From: Ruminococcus sp.
Lineage (GTDB): Bacteria > Bacillota > Clostridia > Oscillospirales > Ruminococcaceae
DNA: 64,000 nt
Direction of reading: 5' to 3'
NCBI GenBank assembly: GCA_029062165.1
Contig: JAIDQQ010000017.1
Coordinates: 1-64,000 of the forward strand
The position numbers and the translations under genes were made by a program. The notes under the pieces were generated by a model that was not told the origin of the DNA, did no database searches, and was given only the letters and a program-made list of their open reading frames with translations. Below are positions 53,670 through 62,712 of the stretch, piece by piece (the first letter of the stretch is position 1; every line of letters begins with the position of its first letter).

Positions 53670-54973
53670 TTATCGCCGGTACAAATAGCGGTTGCGGAAA
53701 AACCACCGTCACCTGTGCGATAATTTCGGCAATGTCTGCACGAGGTCTGAAAGTGATGTCGTTCAAGAGCGGTTGCGACTACATAGACCCTATGTTTCAT
53801 GAGCAGATTATAGGCGTAAAATCGCATAATCTTGACAGTTTTTTCTGTAATGCCGATACGCTGAAGAACATACTTCACGAAAACGGAAAATCCGCCGATA
53901 TATCGGTAATTGAGGGGGTTATGGGCTTCTATGACGGCGTAAGCGGTATGGGTTCAGCACATTCGGTTTCCGAAATAACGGAAACGCCGGTTGTCTTGGT
54001 TGTCGACTGCAAGGGCATGAGCGATTCAATCGGGGCTATAATCAGCGGATTTCTTCACTATAAGCCCAACCGGATTGCCGGAATTATTTTCAATCGTCTG
54101 CCGGAAAAGCTGATACCTCTTGCGGAAAAAATCTGTCAGGAACTCGGCACGGAATATTTAGGGCGTATGCCGGTACATTCGTACAGTATCGCAAGCCGAC
54201 ATCTCGGACTTGTCACGGCGGAAGAAATTGCCGGTATCAAGGGAAAAATACATCATACTGGTGAACTCGCTGAAAAAAATATCAGACTTGACAGAATACT
54301 TGAAATTTCAGATAATAAATTTCCGGAATACAGAAAAATAAAAGTAAATAAAATCGGAAATCCGGTCATAGCGGTGGCACGTGATAAGGCGTTTTGCTTT
54401 ATTTATCGGGATAATATCGAACTCCTTGAAAAAATGGGTTGCCGGATAGAATATTTTTCGCCGTTGAATGATAAAAAAATTCCGGAAAATGCTGACGGTA
54501 TCATTTTGTACGGTGGCTATCCTGAACTTCATTCGGAAAAACTTTCCGGAAATGTTTCAATGCTTGAATCGGTAAAAAGTGCTGTAAATAGCGGAATACC
54601 GGTAATTGCGGAGTGTGGTGGGTTCATGTATCTGCATGAATTTACGGATAATTTTTCAATGGTTGGAGTTTTAGAGGGTAAAGCATACCAGACGGACAAA
54701 TTACAGCGTTTCGGCTATATTACGCTGAAATCTGAAAATGACAGTCTGCTTTTCCGTACCGGTGAAAAAATTCCGGCACACGAATTTCACTACTGGGATA
54801 CCACCAATAACGGCGATTCCCTCACGGCTGAAAAATCCGACGGCAGAAGCTGGAAATGTGCCGTCTGTACGGAAAATATGTATGCCGGATTTCCTCATAT
54901 ATATTTTTATTCAGATATTGAAATAGCTGAAAGATTTGTCAGAAAGTGTATTGAATACGGAGGTAATAAATGA
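53657..54973 (+). CDS. cbiA: Cobyrinate a,c-diamide synthase
   Basis: 438 residues. N-terminal P-loop-type motif AGTNSGCGKTTVTCAI, KSGCDYIDPMFHE, DSIGAIISGFL, and a C-terminal class I glutamine amidotransferase domain (ILYGGYPELHSEKL; AECGGFMYLHE with the nucleophilic Cys). It amidates the a and c side chains using glutamine and ATP. It overlaps the end of the fusion gene by 13 nt. Confidence 0.96.
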   Translation: MRRIIIAGTNSGCGKTTVTCAIISAMSARGLKVMSFKSGCDYIDPMFHEQIIGVKSHNLDSFFCNADTLKNILHENGKSADISVIEGVMGFYDGVSGMGSAHSVSEITETPVVLVVDCKGMSDSIGAIISGFLHYKPNRIAGIIFNRLPEKLIPLAEKICQELGTEYLGRMPVHSYSIASRHLGLVTAEEIAGIKGKIHHTGELAEKNIRLDRILEISDNKFPEYRKIKVNKIGNPVIAVARDKAFCFIYRDNIELLEKMGCRIEYFSPLNDKKIPENADGIILYGGYPELHSEKLSGNVSMLESVKSAVNSGIPVIAECGGFMYLHEFTDNFSMVGVLEGKAYQTDKLQRFGYITLKSENDSLLFRTGEKIPAHEFHYWDTTNNGDSLTAEKSDGRSWKCAVCTENMYAGFPHIYFYSDIEIAERFVRKCIEYGGNK

Positions 54974-56019
54974 ATAGAATTTCTGAAATAAAATCACCGG
55001 AACGACTACCGGCGGAACTCTCAAAGAAACAGTGGGACAGCATTGCAAAACCTCTCGGAAGTTTCGGACTGCTTGAAGATTTTGTGCAGAAAATAGCCTC
55101 AATTCAGGGTACGCCCGATGTGGATATTTCAAAAAGGGCGGTTGTGGTAATGTGTGCCGACAATGGCGTTGTCAGCGAGGGGGTAACTCAAACCGGAAGC
55201 GAGGTCACGGCGATAAGTTCCGTTGCGATAGCCGAGGGACGTTCCAATATAAACGCTCTCGCCGGTACGTACGGTGCGGAAGTTTTTGCCGTGGACGTAG
55301 GTATAAAATCAGATGTTGAAAGTCCGCATATCATTGACCGGAAAATATCACACGGTACGCATAATATCGCCGAAAAACCGGCAATGTCGACGGTTCAGGC
55401 GATACAGGCGGTATGTACCGGAATGGATATTGTCGGGGAACTGAAAAACAAGGGATTTCAGATAATCGTCACGGGCGAAATGGGCATAGGAAACACTACA
55501 ACCGCAAGTGCATTGTCGGCGGTAATTCTGGGCGTACCGGTTGAGGACGTAACCGGACGTGGAGCAGGTCTCACGGCTGAGGGGCTTGAAAAGAAAATTT
55601 CCGTCATAAAAAGGGCGTTGGAAGTCAATAAACCGGACAAAAATAACCCTCTTGATATGTTGGCAAAGGTAGGCGGTTACGACATTGCCGGAATGACCGG
55701 TTTGTTTCTGGGCGGAGCGGTGTATGGCGTACCGGTAGTGATTGACGGCGTAATATCGGCAGTTTCGGCGGTGCTTGCCTGTAAAATGAATCCGGTCTGT
55801 GCGGAGTATATGCTTGCCGGACACGTTTCGGGAGAACCGGCAGGAATAAAACTTCTTGAATCAATCGGGCTGAAAGCGGTCATAAATGCGGGTCTGCGAC
55901 TGGGTGAGGGTACAGGCGGAATAATGCTGTTGCCGTTGCTTGACGGTGCGTTATCGCTGTACAGAAATGCCCATAGATTCGACGATACCGGCATAGAAAG
56001 ATACGAGGTACTGAAATGA
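54970..56019 (+). CDS. cobT: Nicotinate-nucleotide:DMB phosphoribosyltransferase
   Basis: 349 residues. It makes alpha-ribazole-5'-phosphate for the lower ligand. PLGSFGLLEDFVQKIA, CADNGVVSEGVTQTGSEVT, TGEMGIGNTTTASAL and LRLGEGTGGIMLLPLL (catalytic Glu) are seen. No gene for making 5,6-dimethylbenzimidazole (bluB or bza) is in the window, so another base or uptake may supply the lower ligand. Confidence 0.96.
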   Translation: MNRISEIKSPERLPAELSKKQWDSIAKPLGSFGLLEDFVQKIASIQGTPDVDISKRAVVVMCADNGVVSEGVTQTGSEVTAISSVAIAEGRSNINALAGTYGAEVFAVDVGIKSDVESPHIIDRKISHGTHNIAEKPAMSTVQAIQAVCTGMDIVGELKNKGFQIIVTGEMGIGNTTTASALSAVILGVPVEDVTGRGAGLTAEGLEKKISVIKRALEVNKPDKNNPLDMLAKVGGYDIAGMTGLFLGGAVYGVPVVIDGVISAVSAVLACKMNPVCAEYMLAGHVSGEPAGIKLLESIGLKAVINAGLRLGEGTGGIMLLPLLDGALSLYRNAHRFDDTGIERYEVLK

Positions 56020-56534
56020 TTACTCTTATAACAGGTGGGTCAAAATGTGGTAAATCGGCACTGGCGGAAAAAATTGCCGGAAATTCTTCGGGCAGAAAGT
56101 ACTATATTGCTACTATGAGACCATACGGCGACGAGGCTTTAAAAGCTATCGAACGTCATCGGGAAATGCGTTCCGGCGGAGGATTCGAGACGATAGAAAA
56201 ATATACCGATTTGCATGAAATAAATTTCACTGAAAGGGGTACGGTACTCCTCGAATGCATGGGAAACCTATGTGCAAATGAAATGTTTCGGGAAAAAATA
56301 GTCAATCCGGTTAAAAAAATAGTCAATGATGTGAAATATCTTGAAAAAAATTCCGAAAGGCTGGTAATAGTCACAAACGAGTTAGGGGCGGACGGAATAA
56401 TGTACGCACCTGAAACTATGGCATATATTTCATATATGGCGGAAATTAACCGGAATATAGCCGAATTTTCGGAAAATGTAATAGAATGTGTCTATGGTAT
56501 TCCGGTAGTACTGAAAGGAGAATTAAATTGTTAA
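56016..56534 (+). CDS. cobU: Adenosylcobinamide kinase/guanylyltransferase
   Basis: 172 residues. P-loop GGSKCGKSALAEKIA, KYYIATMRPYGDEALKAIERHREMR with the guanylylated His, and a VTNELGADG segment near the C-terminus. It phosphorylates cobinamide and activates it with GTP. The usual NEVGxGIVP motif is degenerate (NELGADGIMYAP), while it is better kept in the short CobU-like protein encoded downstream. Confidence 0.92.
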   Translation: MITLITGGSKCGKSALAEKIAGNSSGRKYYIATMRPYGDEALKAIERHREMRSGGGFETIEKYTDLHEINFTERGTVLLECMGNLCANEMFREKIVNPVKKIVNDVKYLEKNSERLVIVTNELGADGIMYAPETMAYISYMAEINRNIAEFSENVIECVYGIPVVLKGELNC

Positions 56535-57298
56535 AATCCATGTTTTCGGCGTTTCTGATGTATTCAAGAATACCTGTCCCGCCTGTCGAGTGGAAGCCGG
56601 AAAACAGACGATTTTCACTGTGTTTTTTCCCTGTGATAGGGGCAGTAATCGGGATATTGTACGTAATATGGTGGCATATTGGCGTGAAAATCGGTCTGAA
56701 TGAACTTGTCAGGGGAGCAGGGGCGACGGTCATTCCGGTACTGGTTACGGGTGGAATACATCTCGACGGATTCTGTGATGTCAGCGATGCGAAGGCATCA
56801 TACGGCGACGTGAAAAAACGTCTTGAAATTATGAAAGATTCGCACATAGGAGCGTTTGCGGTAATTGATTTGATTATTTATTTTATCGTGCAGACCGCAT
56901 TATTTTCGCAAATCCGGAGCAGGCAGACCACCGGAATTATTGCGACAGGTTTCGTACTGTCAAGAGCGTTAAGCGGTCTGACGGCGGTTACATTCCGGAC
57001 GGCAAAAAAAACCGGCTCTTTACAGGATTTCACGGAAACGGCGTACAAAAAAATAACAGTGACAGTTCTGACAGTAATTGCGGTTATATGTTGTGGAATA
57101 ATAATTTTTTCAGACATACTTTCCGGAATTATATGTATAATATCAATAGTATTCATGACAATATATTATAAAAAATTTTCGTACAGGACATTTGGCGGAA
57201 TAACCGGCGATTTATCGGGGTGGTTTCTGCAGATGTGCGAAATTACAATACTTGCCGGAGCAGTAGCCGGTGAGGTACTGGAGGGAGTAATAAAATGA
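56528..57298 (+). CDS. cobS: Cobalamin synthase (adenosylcobinamide-GDP ribazoletransferase)
   Basis: 256 residues, about six membrane helices. GGIHLDGFCDVSDA is the active Asp-rich motif, followed by GSLQDFTE and a GITGDLSGWF segment. It joins GDP-cobinamide and alpha-ribazole phosphate in the membrane. The start is TTG at 56528, decided by AAGGAG 7 nt upstream; it overlaps cobU by 7 nt. Confidence 0.93.
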   Translation: MLKSMFSAFLMYSRIPVPPVEWKPENRRFSLCFFPVIGAVIGILYVIWWHIGVKIGLNELVRGAGATVIPVLVTGGIHLDGFCDVSDAKASYGDVKKRLEIMKDSHIGAFAVIDLIIYFIVQTALFSQIRSRQTTGIIATGFVLSRALSGLTAVTFRTAKKTGSLQDFTETAYKKITVTVLTVIAVICCGIIIFSDILSGIICIISIVFMTIYYKKFSYRTFGGITGDLSGWFLQMCEITILAGAVAGEVLEGVIK

Positions 57299-57630
57299 TA
57301 TTCGTGACCGGCGGAGCGTATCAGGGGAAAACAGATTTTACTATGAAATATTTTAAAAATTATGATATTATAAATAAATATCATATTATTATCAGTAATC
57401 TTATTTCAGAAAACATTGACCCTATAGAATATACTGAAAATATTATATCTGAAAATAAACATACTGTAATTATTATGGACGAAATCGGTTGTGGGATAGT
57501 TCCGGTTGACCATGAGGAGCGTTTTTGGCGTGAAATGTGCGGAAAATGTGGTTGTATAATCGCCGGAAAAGCTGATATTGTCGTCAGGGTGACGTGCGGA
57601 ATCGGCACGGCGATAAAGGGGGAAATATGA
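57295..57630 (+). CDS. Short CobU-like protein
   Basis: 111 residues, about 60 fewer than CobU. It keeps an N-terminal P-loop (VTGGAYQGKTDFTM) and the C-terminal MDEIGCGIVPVDHEERFWREMCGK segment that matches CobU's NEVGxGIVP block, but lacks the middle region with the guanylylated His. It may have kinase-like or regulatory function, or complement the degenerate motif of the full-length CobU. It is start-stop coupled to cobS and cobC. Confidence 0.75.
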   Translation: MIFVTGGAYQGKTDFTMKYFKNYDIINKYHIIISNLISENIDPIEYTENIISENKHTVIIMDEIGCGIVPVDHEERFWREMCGKCGCIIAGKADIVVRVTCGIGTAIKGEI

Positions 57631-58184
57631 TTTTAAATTTAATCCGACATGGTAAAACTGCCGGAAATATCGGCAAAAAGTACATCGGAATGACCGACGA
57701 GCCGTTATGTCCGGAGGGCATCGCAGAAATTAAGAAAATCAGCTATCCGGCGTGTGATACGGTCATTTCAAGCCCTATGAAGCGGTGTATTCAGACTGCT
57801 GAAATTATCTGTCCGGACAGGAAAATATTTGTCCGTGACGATTTAAAAGAATGTAATTTCGGCGATTTTGAGGGAAAAAATTACGCTGAACTTTCCGGAA
57901 ATCCCGACTATCAGATGTGGATTGAAAGCAATGGTACGGCAACTTTTCCGAACGGCGAAAATCCGGCAGATTTCCGTAAAAGATGTTGCAATGCTTTTCT
58001 TGAAATTTTCAGCGAATATAATAATATTGTCGTGTCAATGATTGTACATGGTGGTACTATAATGTCGATAATGTCTGAATTTGCCGTACCGCATAAGGAT
58101 TTTTTCGATTGGCACGTAAAAAACGGCAGAGGCTTTACTGTGGAATATTTTTCCCGAAAAATAGCCGTTCTGGAGGAAATATGA
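57627..58184 (+). CDS. cobC: Alpha-ribazole phosphatase-like (CobC)
   Basis: 185 residues, histidine phosphatase superfamily: LIRHGKTAGN (catalytic RHG), ECNFGDFEGK, and VHGGTIMSIM with the second His. In this context it should remove the phosphate from alpha-ribazole-5'-phosphate or cobalamin-5'-phosphate. Its start overlaps the previous gene (ATG A). Confidence 0.9.
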   Translation: MILNLIRHGKTAGNIGKKYIGMTDEPLCPEGIAEIKKISYPACDTVISSPMKRCIQTAEIICPDRKIFVRDDLKECNFGDFEGKNYAELSGNPDYQMWIESNGTATFPNGENPADFRKRCCNAFLEIFSEYNNIVVSMIVHGGTIMSIMSEFAVPHKDFFDWHVKNGRGFTVEYFSRKIAVLEEI

Positions 58185-59149
58185 AGTTTATAATTTTAAC
58201 ATTCCCTATGATTTTTGGATTTATAATTGATTGCATTCTTGGTGACCCGTACTGGCTACCGCACCCGATAAGAGCAATCGGGAGTTTTATAACGTCAATG
58301 GAAAAATGGATTCGTCGCATTATACCGCATAATTTGCGTGCAGGCGGAGTGATTCTTGCACTGACAACAATATTTTTTTCTGTAAGTATACCGTTAATAA
58401 TTTTATTTTTTTCTTACAAAAAAAATATTTTAATAGGATTGATTTCAGAAAGTATTATGTGTTATTATATGATAGCACCTAAATGTCTTAAAAATGAAAG
58501 TATAAAGGTTTACAAGGCAATAGCTGAAAAAAATATTGAAAAATCAAGAAAAGCAGTATCAATGATAGTCGGAAGAGATACAGAAAACCTCGATAAATCG
58601 AGAATAATCAGGGCAACGGTTGAAACGGTTGCGGAAAACACTTCCGACGGCGTAACCGCTCCACTGATGTACATTGCGATGTTCGGGGCTGTCGGCGGAT
58701 TTTTTTATAAGGCGGTCAATACGCTGGATTCGATGATTGGCTACACAAATGAAAAATACGCTGATATAGGGCGTTTTTCGGCAAAAACGGATGATTTTCT
58801 GAATTTTGTTCCGTCAAGAATTACGGCAGTTTTGATGATTTTTTCGGCAAAAATTCTCGGATTGGACAGTAAAAACGCCTTGAAAATATGGCGTCGTGAC
58901 CGCCGGAATCATGCAAGCCCGAACTCCGCACAGACGGAGGCGGTTTGTGCCGGTGCGTTGGGAATCCGGCTCGCCGGTGACGCCTATTATTTCGGCAAAC
59001 TCCATAAAAAGCCGTTTATAGGTGACAATACACGTAATATTGAAAATGAAGATATTGTAAGAGTAAATAAATTGATGTACACGACATCTTTTATAACGCT
59101 TATTCTTGGAGTTGTCTTCAGGGCGGTAGTCTGGGGGGTGATTTTGTGA
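58181..59149 (+). CDS. cbiB: Adenosylcobinamide-phosphate synthase
   Basis: 322 residues, integral membrane protein. GFIIDCILGDPYWLPHPIRAIG at the N-terminus, AETVAENTSDGVTAPL and a GAVGGFFYKAVNTLDSMIGY segment are characteristic. It attaches aminopropanol (phosphate) to cobyrate. The ATG at 58181 follows GGAGG and overlaps cobC by 4 nt. Confidence 0.95.
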   Translation: MKFIILTFPMIFGFIIDCILGDPYWLPHPIRAIGSFITSMEKWIRRIIPHNLRAGGVILALTTIFFSVSIPLIILFFSYKKNILIGLISESIMCYYMIAPKCLKNESIKVYKAIAEKNIEKSRKAVSMIVGRDTENLDKSRIIRATVETVAENTSDGVTAPLMYIAMFGAVGGFFYKAVNTLDSMIGYTNEKYADIGRFSAKTDDFLNFVPSRITAVLMIFSAKILGLDSKNALKIWRRDRRNHASPNSAQTEAVCAGALGIRLAGDAYYFGKLHKKPFIGDNTRNIENEDIVRVNKLMYTTSFITLILGVVFRAVVWGVIL

Positions 59150-60180
59150 CCGATTTGCATGGCGGAAACATTTATAAATACAGAAATTTCTTCGATTTTT
59201 CGGCAAATATAAATCCTATCGGAATGCCGGAAAGCGTCCGGAAAGCCGTGATTGAATCGGCTGATTTATGGCAAAAATATCCTGACCCTTACTGTACGGA
59301 ATTGACGGAAAAAATTTCTGAAAAGGAAAAAATTTCCGCTGGACAGATTGTATGCGGAAATGGTGCAGATGACATTATTTGCCGGATTATAGCCTTTTTA
59401 CGCCCGAAAAATGCTGTCATATGTGTACCGTGTTTTTCGGAATACGCACGGCTTTTGTCGGGAAACGACTGCAAAATACGAACATATTTTCTGTACGAAA
59501 AAAATAATTTTTCGGTAAAGCCGGATATTATTAAATATATAAATGAAAATACGGATATAATTTTTCTTTGCAGTCCGAATAACCCTACAGGGAATACGAT
59601 TAATCCGGAAATTCTGCGTAATATAGCTGAAAAATGTCTGTCTGCCGGAACGATTCTTGTATGCGACGAGTGCTTCATGGATTTTGTTGAGGACAATAAA
59701 AATAAAACTTCCATGAATTTTTTAAATAAAAATATGATTATTATTAAAGCATTTACTAAAATATACGCTATGGCAGGTTTAAGGCTTGGTTATGGCATTT
59801 TCGGCGACAGTGAACTTGCCGGAAAAGTCCGCTGTACCGGTCAGTACTGGAGTGTATCAGCACCGGCACAGATTGCCGGAATTACGGCTCTTGACGAATC
59901 GGGATATATTGAAAAAACTTTAAATTATATCGGAAAAGAACGTAATTTCCTTACAAATGAGTTGTCGGGACTGGGCTTTAAGGTCTTTCCGGCAGAAGCA
60001 AATTTCATTTTTTTCAGAAGTAATTTTCCGGTCTGGGAAATTCTCAAAAAAGAAAAAATTTTAATAAGAAACTGTGAAAATTATAACGGACTTGATAAAA
60101 ATTTTTTCCGTATTGCCGTGAGAACTCACGAAGAAAATATTGTGCTGATTTCAGCATTGAGGAGGGCTTTAATTGGCTAA
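59146..60180 (+). CDS. cobD: L-threonine-phosphate decarboxylase
   Basis: 344 residues, fold-type I PLP enzyme. DLHGGNIYKY and DFSANINPIGMP at the N-terminus, CSPNNPTGN, CDECFMDF and the PLP-Lys region IIKAFTKIYAMAGLRLGYG are seen. It makes (R)-1-aminopropan-2-ol phosphate for CbiB, whose gene precedes it. The start is GTG at 59146, coupled to cbiB; GGGGGTG lies upstream. Confidence 0.95.
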   Translation: MTDLHGGNIYKYRNFFDFSANINPIGMPESVRKAVIESADLWQKYPDPYCTELTEKISEKEKISAGQIVCGNGADDIICRIIAFLRPKNAVICVPCFSEYARLLSGNDCKIRTYFLYEKNNFSVKPDIIKYINENTDIIFLCSPNNPTGNTINPEILRNIAEKCLSAGTILVCDECFMDFVEDNKNKTSMNFLNKNMIIIKAFTKIYAMAGLRLGYGIFGDSELAGKVRCTGQYWSVSAPAQIAGITALDESGYIEKTLNYIGKERNFLTNELSGLGFKVFPAEANFIFFRSNFPVWEILKKEKILIRNCENYNGLDKNFFRIAVRTHEENIVLISALRRALIG

Positions 60181-61636
60181 AGCGATAATGATTCAGGGAA
60201 CAATGTCAAACGTCGGAAAAAGCTTTTTTTCGGCGGCTGTATGCAGAATTTTCAGACAGGACGGCTATTCCTGTGCGCCGTTCAAATCGCAGAATATGGC
60301 GTTAAATTCGTACATTACCGCCGACGGTCACGAAATCGGGCGTGCTCAGGCAATGCAGGCGGAATCTGCCGGAATACAGCCATCTGTGCTTATGAATCCC
60401 ATTTTGTTGAAGCCTACCACCGACACCGATTCACAGGTGATTGTCAACGGCGAACCCGTCGGAAACATGACCGCAAGGGAGTATTTTCGGCGAAAAACAG
60501 CCTTTATTCCGGATATAATGAGGGCTTATAACGAACTCGCCGGAAGTCACGATATTATCGTGATTGAGGGGGCTGGAAGTCCGGTTGAGCTGAATCTGAA
60601 ACAGAACGATATTGTCAATATGGGAATGGCAAAATTTGCCGAATCACCGGTAATTCTCGTCGGTGATATAGACCGTGGCGGTATTTTTGCCCAGCTAATC
60701 GGCACGCTGAATCTCCTTGAATCCGACGAACTTAGTATGATTAAGGGGCTTGTCGTGAACAAGTTTCGGGGTGATAAAACGCTTTTCAACAGCGGGGCGG
60801 AAATTCTCCGGCAACGTGCGAATAAGGCGGTTTTAGGCGTTATTCCGTACATTTCGTGCGATATTGAGGACGAGGACAGCCTTTCTGACAAACTTGTTAA
60901 AAATTCTTACGGAATTATCAATATTGCGGTTGTGAAACTTCCGAAAATGTCAAATTTCACCGATTTTGACGTGTTTTCGCAGTATGACGGCGTATGTGTC
61001 CGATATGTTTCGAGATGTCATGAACTCGAAAACGCCGATTTTATCGTGATTCCCGGCACAAAAAGTACTATTTCCGACATGAAATGGTTGCGTGAAAGCG
61101 GTATGGAAACTATGATAAAAAAGGCTGTAAACAGCGGAAAATCAGTTTTCGGGATATGTGGTGGCTATCAGATTTTAGGGAAAAAAATTTCTGACCCTGA
61201 CGGTGTCGAAAACGGCGGAACTATTGCCGGAATGGGTCTTCTTGACTGCGAAACAATTTTCACGCCGGAAAAAATTATGCGACAGATTACCGGTAAATTT
61301 GCCGGAATATCGGGTTTTTTTGACTGCCTGACCGGTACGGAATTTGATGGTTATGAAATTCATATGGGCAGGACTGAAAATCATGAAAAAAATCTGACTT
61401 CCGTGGGTGGTTCGCAGAAAGGTAACGTTTACGGAAGCTACGTCCACGGAATTTTCGACGGCGTTGTAGCAGAAAAAATTGTTAAAAGACTTTACAAAGA
61501 AAAAAATATGACATATTCCGGCGAATGTATTGACCGCCGGACGTACAAAGAGAGACAATTTGACATTCTCGCTGACAGTGTCCGCAATAATATAAATATG
61601 GATATGTTATATAAAATAATTGAAAGAGGTATTTAA
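60173..61636 (+). CDS. cbiP: Cobyric acid synthase
   Basis: 487 residues. P-loop MIQGTMSNVGKSFFSAAVCR, FKSQNMALNSYIT, EGAGSPVELNL, DIDRGGIFAQLIG and the glutamine amidotransferase domain with FGICGGYQILGK (Cys) and GSYVHGIFD (His). It amidates side chains b, d, e and g. The start is TTG at 60173 with GAGGAGGG upstream; it overlaps cobD by 8 nt. Confidence 0.96.
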   Translation: MAKAIMIQGTMSNVGKSFFSAAVCRIFRQDGYSCAPFKSQNMALNSYITADGHEIGRAQAMQAESAGIQPSVLMNPILLKPTTDTDSQVIVNGEPVGNMTAREYFRRKTAFIPDIMRAYNELAGSHDIIVIEGAGSPVELNLKQNDIVNMGMAKFAESPVILVGDIDRGGIFAQLIGTLNLLESDELSMIKGLVVNKFRGDKTLFNSGAEILRQRANKAVLGVIPYISCDIEDEDSLSDKLVKNSYGIINIAVVKLPKMSNFTDFDVFSQYDGVCVRYVSRCHELENADFIVIPGTKSTISDMKWLRESGMETMIKKAVNSGKSVFGICGGYQILGKKISDPDGVENGGTIAGMGLLDCETIFTPEKIMRQITGKFAGISGFFDCLTGTEFDGYEIHMGRTENHEKNLTSVGGSQKGNVYGSYVHGIFDGVVAEKIVKRLYKEKNMTYSGECIDRRTYKERQFDILADSVRNNINMDMLYKIIERGI

Positions 61637-61639
61637 ATA

Positions 61640-62266
61640 ATGGATATTGAATATATCTTACCGGATAAGATAGAAAAAAGAAGTTTTCAGATTATTGAAA
61701 ATGAACTCGGCGACAGAAAAATTCCCGAAGATGTCAAGCCGATAGTCCTGCGTGCGATTCATACAACCGCCGATTTTGACTATTACGAAAATATGTTCTT
61801 TTCTGAAAACGTCGTCACAAAAGCCCTCGAAACCTTGAAAAGCGGGGCTGTAATCGTCACTGATACGAACATGGCAAAGTCCGGAATTAACCGGAAATCC
61901 CTCGAAAAATTGGACTGTGAAGTGTGTTGTTTCATGGCTGATGCCGACGTTGCGGAGCGTGCAAAAATCAACAAAACTACTCGGGCAGTTGCCTCGGTTG
62001 ACAAGGCATCAGAACTGAAAAAACCGGTAATTTATGCCGTCGGGAACGCTCCCACCGCCCTGCTTAGACTGTGCGAACACATCGAAAAAAGAACGTTTAT
62101 TCCGGAAATTGTCATAGGTGTGCCGGTTGGTTTTGTGAATGTAATTCAGTCAAAAGAATTGATTATTAAAAGCGGTGTTCCGTGTATCGTCGCAAGAGGA
62201 CGTAAGGGCGGTAGTAACGTTGCGGCGGCTATTTGTAATGCTTTACTATATATGTGTGAAAAATAA
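61640..62266 (+). CDS. cbiC: Cobalt-precorrin-8 methylmutase
   Basis: 208 residues, last gene of the run. RAIHTTADFDYYENMFFSENVV carries the catalytic His; DTNMAKSGINR, AVGNAPTALLRL and VGVPVGFVNVIQSKELI follow. It migrates the C11 methyl group to C12, forming cobyrinate. GAAAGAGG lies upstream of the ATG. Confidence 0.96.
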   Translation: MDIEYILPDKIEKRSFQIIENELGDRKIPEDVKPIVLRAIHTTADFDYYENMFFSENVVTKALETLKSGAVIVTDTNMAKSGINRKSLEKLDCEVCCFMADADVAERAKINKTTRAVASVDKASELKKPVIYAVGNAPTALLRLCEHIEKRTFIPEIVIGVPVGFVNVIQSKELIIKSGVPCIVARGRKGGSNVAAAICNALLYMCEK

Positions 62267-62306
62267 TGTATATTTTTGTACAGAATGTGTATTTTTCTTA
62301 AAATGC

Positions 62307-62335
62307 TTGCAATTGTTTCAGAAACATGATACAAT
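62307..62335 (+). promoter_or_regulatory. Sigma-A promoter of the riboswitch-cbiK unit
   Basis: TTGCAA (62307-62312), 17-bp spacer, TACAAT (62330-62335). Transcription would start just before the riboswitch. Confidence 0.7.
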
Positions 62336-62365
62336 AAAAATGTGAAGTCACAAAATTTAATAAGT

Positions 62366-62556
62366 AGACCGGTGCTTCTGTCGCTTTGTGTGGTCAGGAG
62401 GTAAAAGGGAAACAGGTGCGAATCCTGTGCGAACTCGTCACTGTAAACGGGGAGTTGGCGACATTTTCGCCGTGGTTTTCACGGTGAAGTCACTGAAATT
62501 TTCGGGAAGGCTGTCGTTCAATGTTAATCCGCAAGTCAGGAAACCTGCCGGTATAC
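62366..62556 (+). promoter_or_regulatory. Cobalamin riboswitch
   Basis: Conserved B12-riboswitch elements appear in order: GGTGCTTCTGTCGC, an AAAAGGGAAACAGGTGCGAA-type core, ACTCGTCACTGTAAACGGGGA, GTGAAGTCACTG, and the B12 box AATCCGCAAGTCAGGAAACC near 62526-62545. The closing stem can form between GACCGG (62367-62372) and CCGGT (62548-62552). It senses adenosylcobalamin and lowers expression of the downstream cbiK gene. The expression platform between 62557 and 62700 could not be resolved by eye; a T run lies at 62667-62673. Confidence 0.93.
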
Positions 62557-62712
62557 TGGTACGGAAAATTTTTATTTTCAAAATCACGAGGGCTTGATTG
62601 TACTGTTTTAGGCTGTGCTTTTTAGTACGGTCTGCTTTGCAATGCTTTCTGCCGTGTGCGGAGGGCTTTTTTTGCAGAATACAACTGCCTTTCTGAAAGA
62701 AAGGACTTATTA

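Noticed and set aside
62388-62597. Open frame inside the cobalamin riboswitch
   Set aside because: No ribosome site; it covers the conserved RNA elements.
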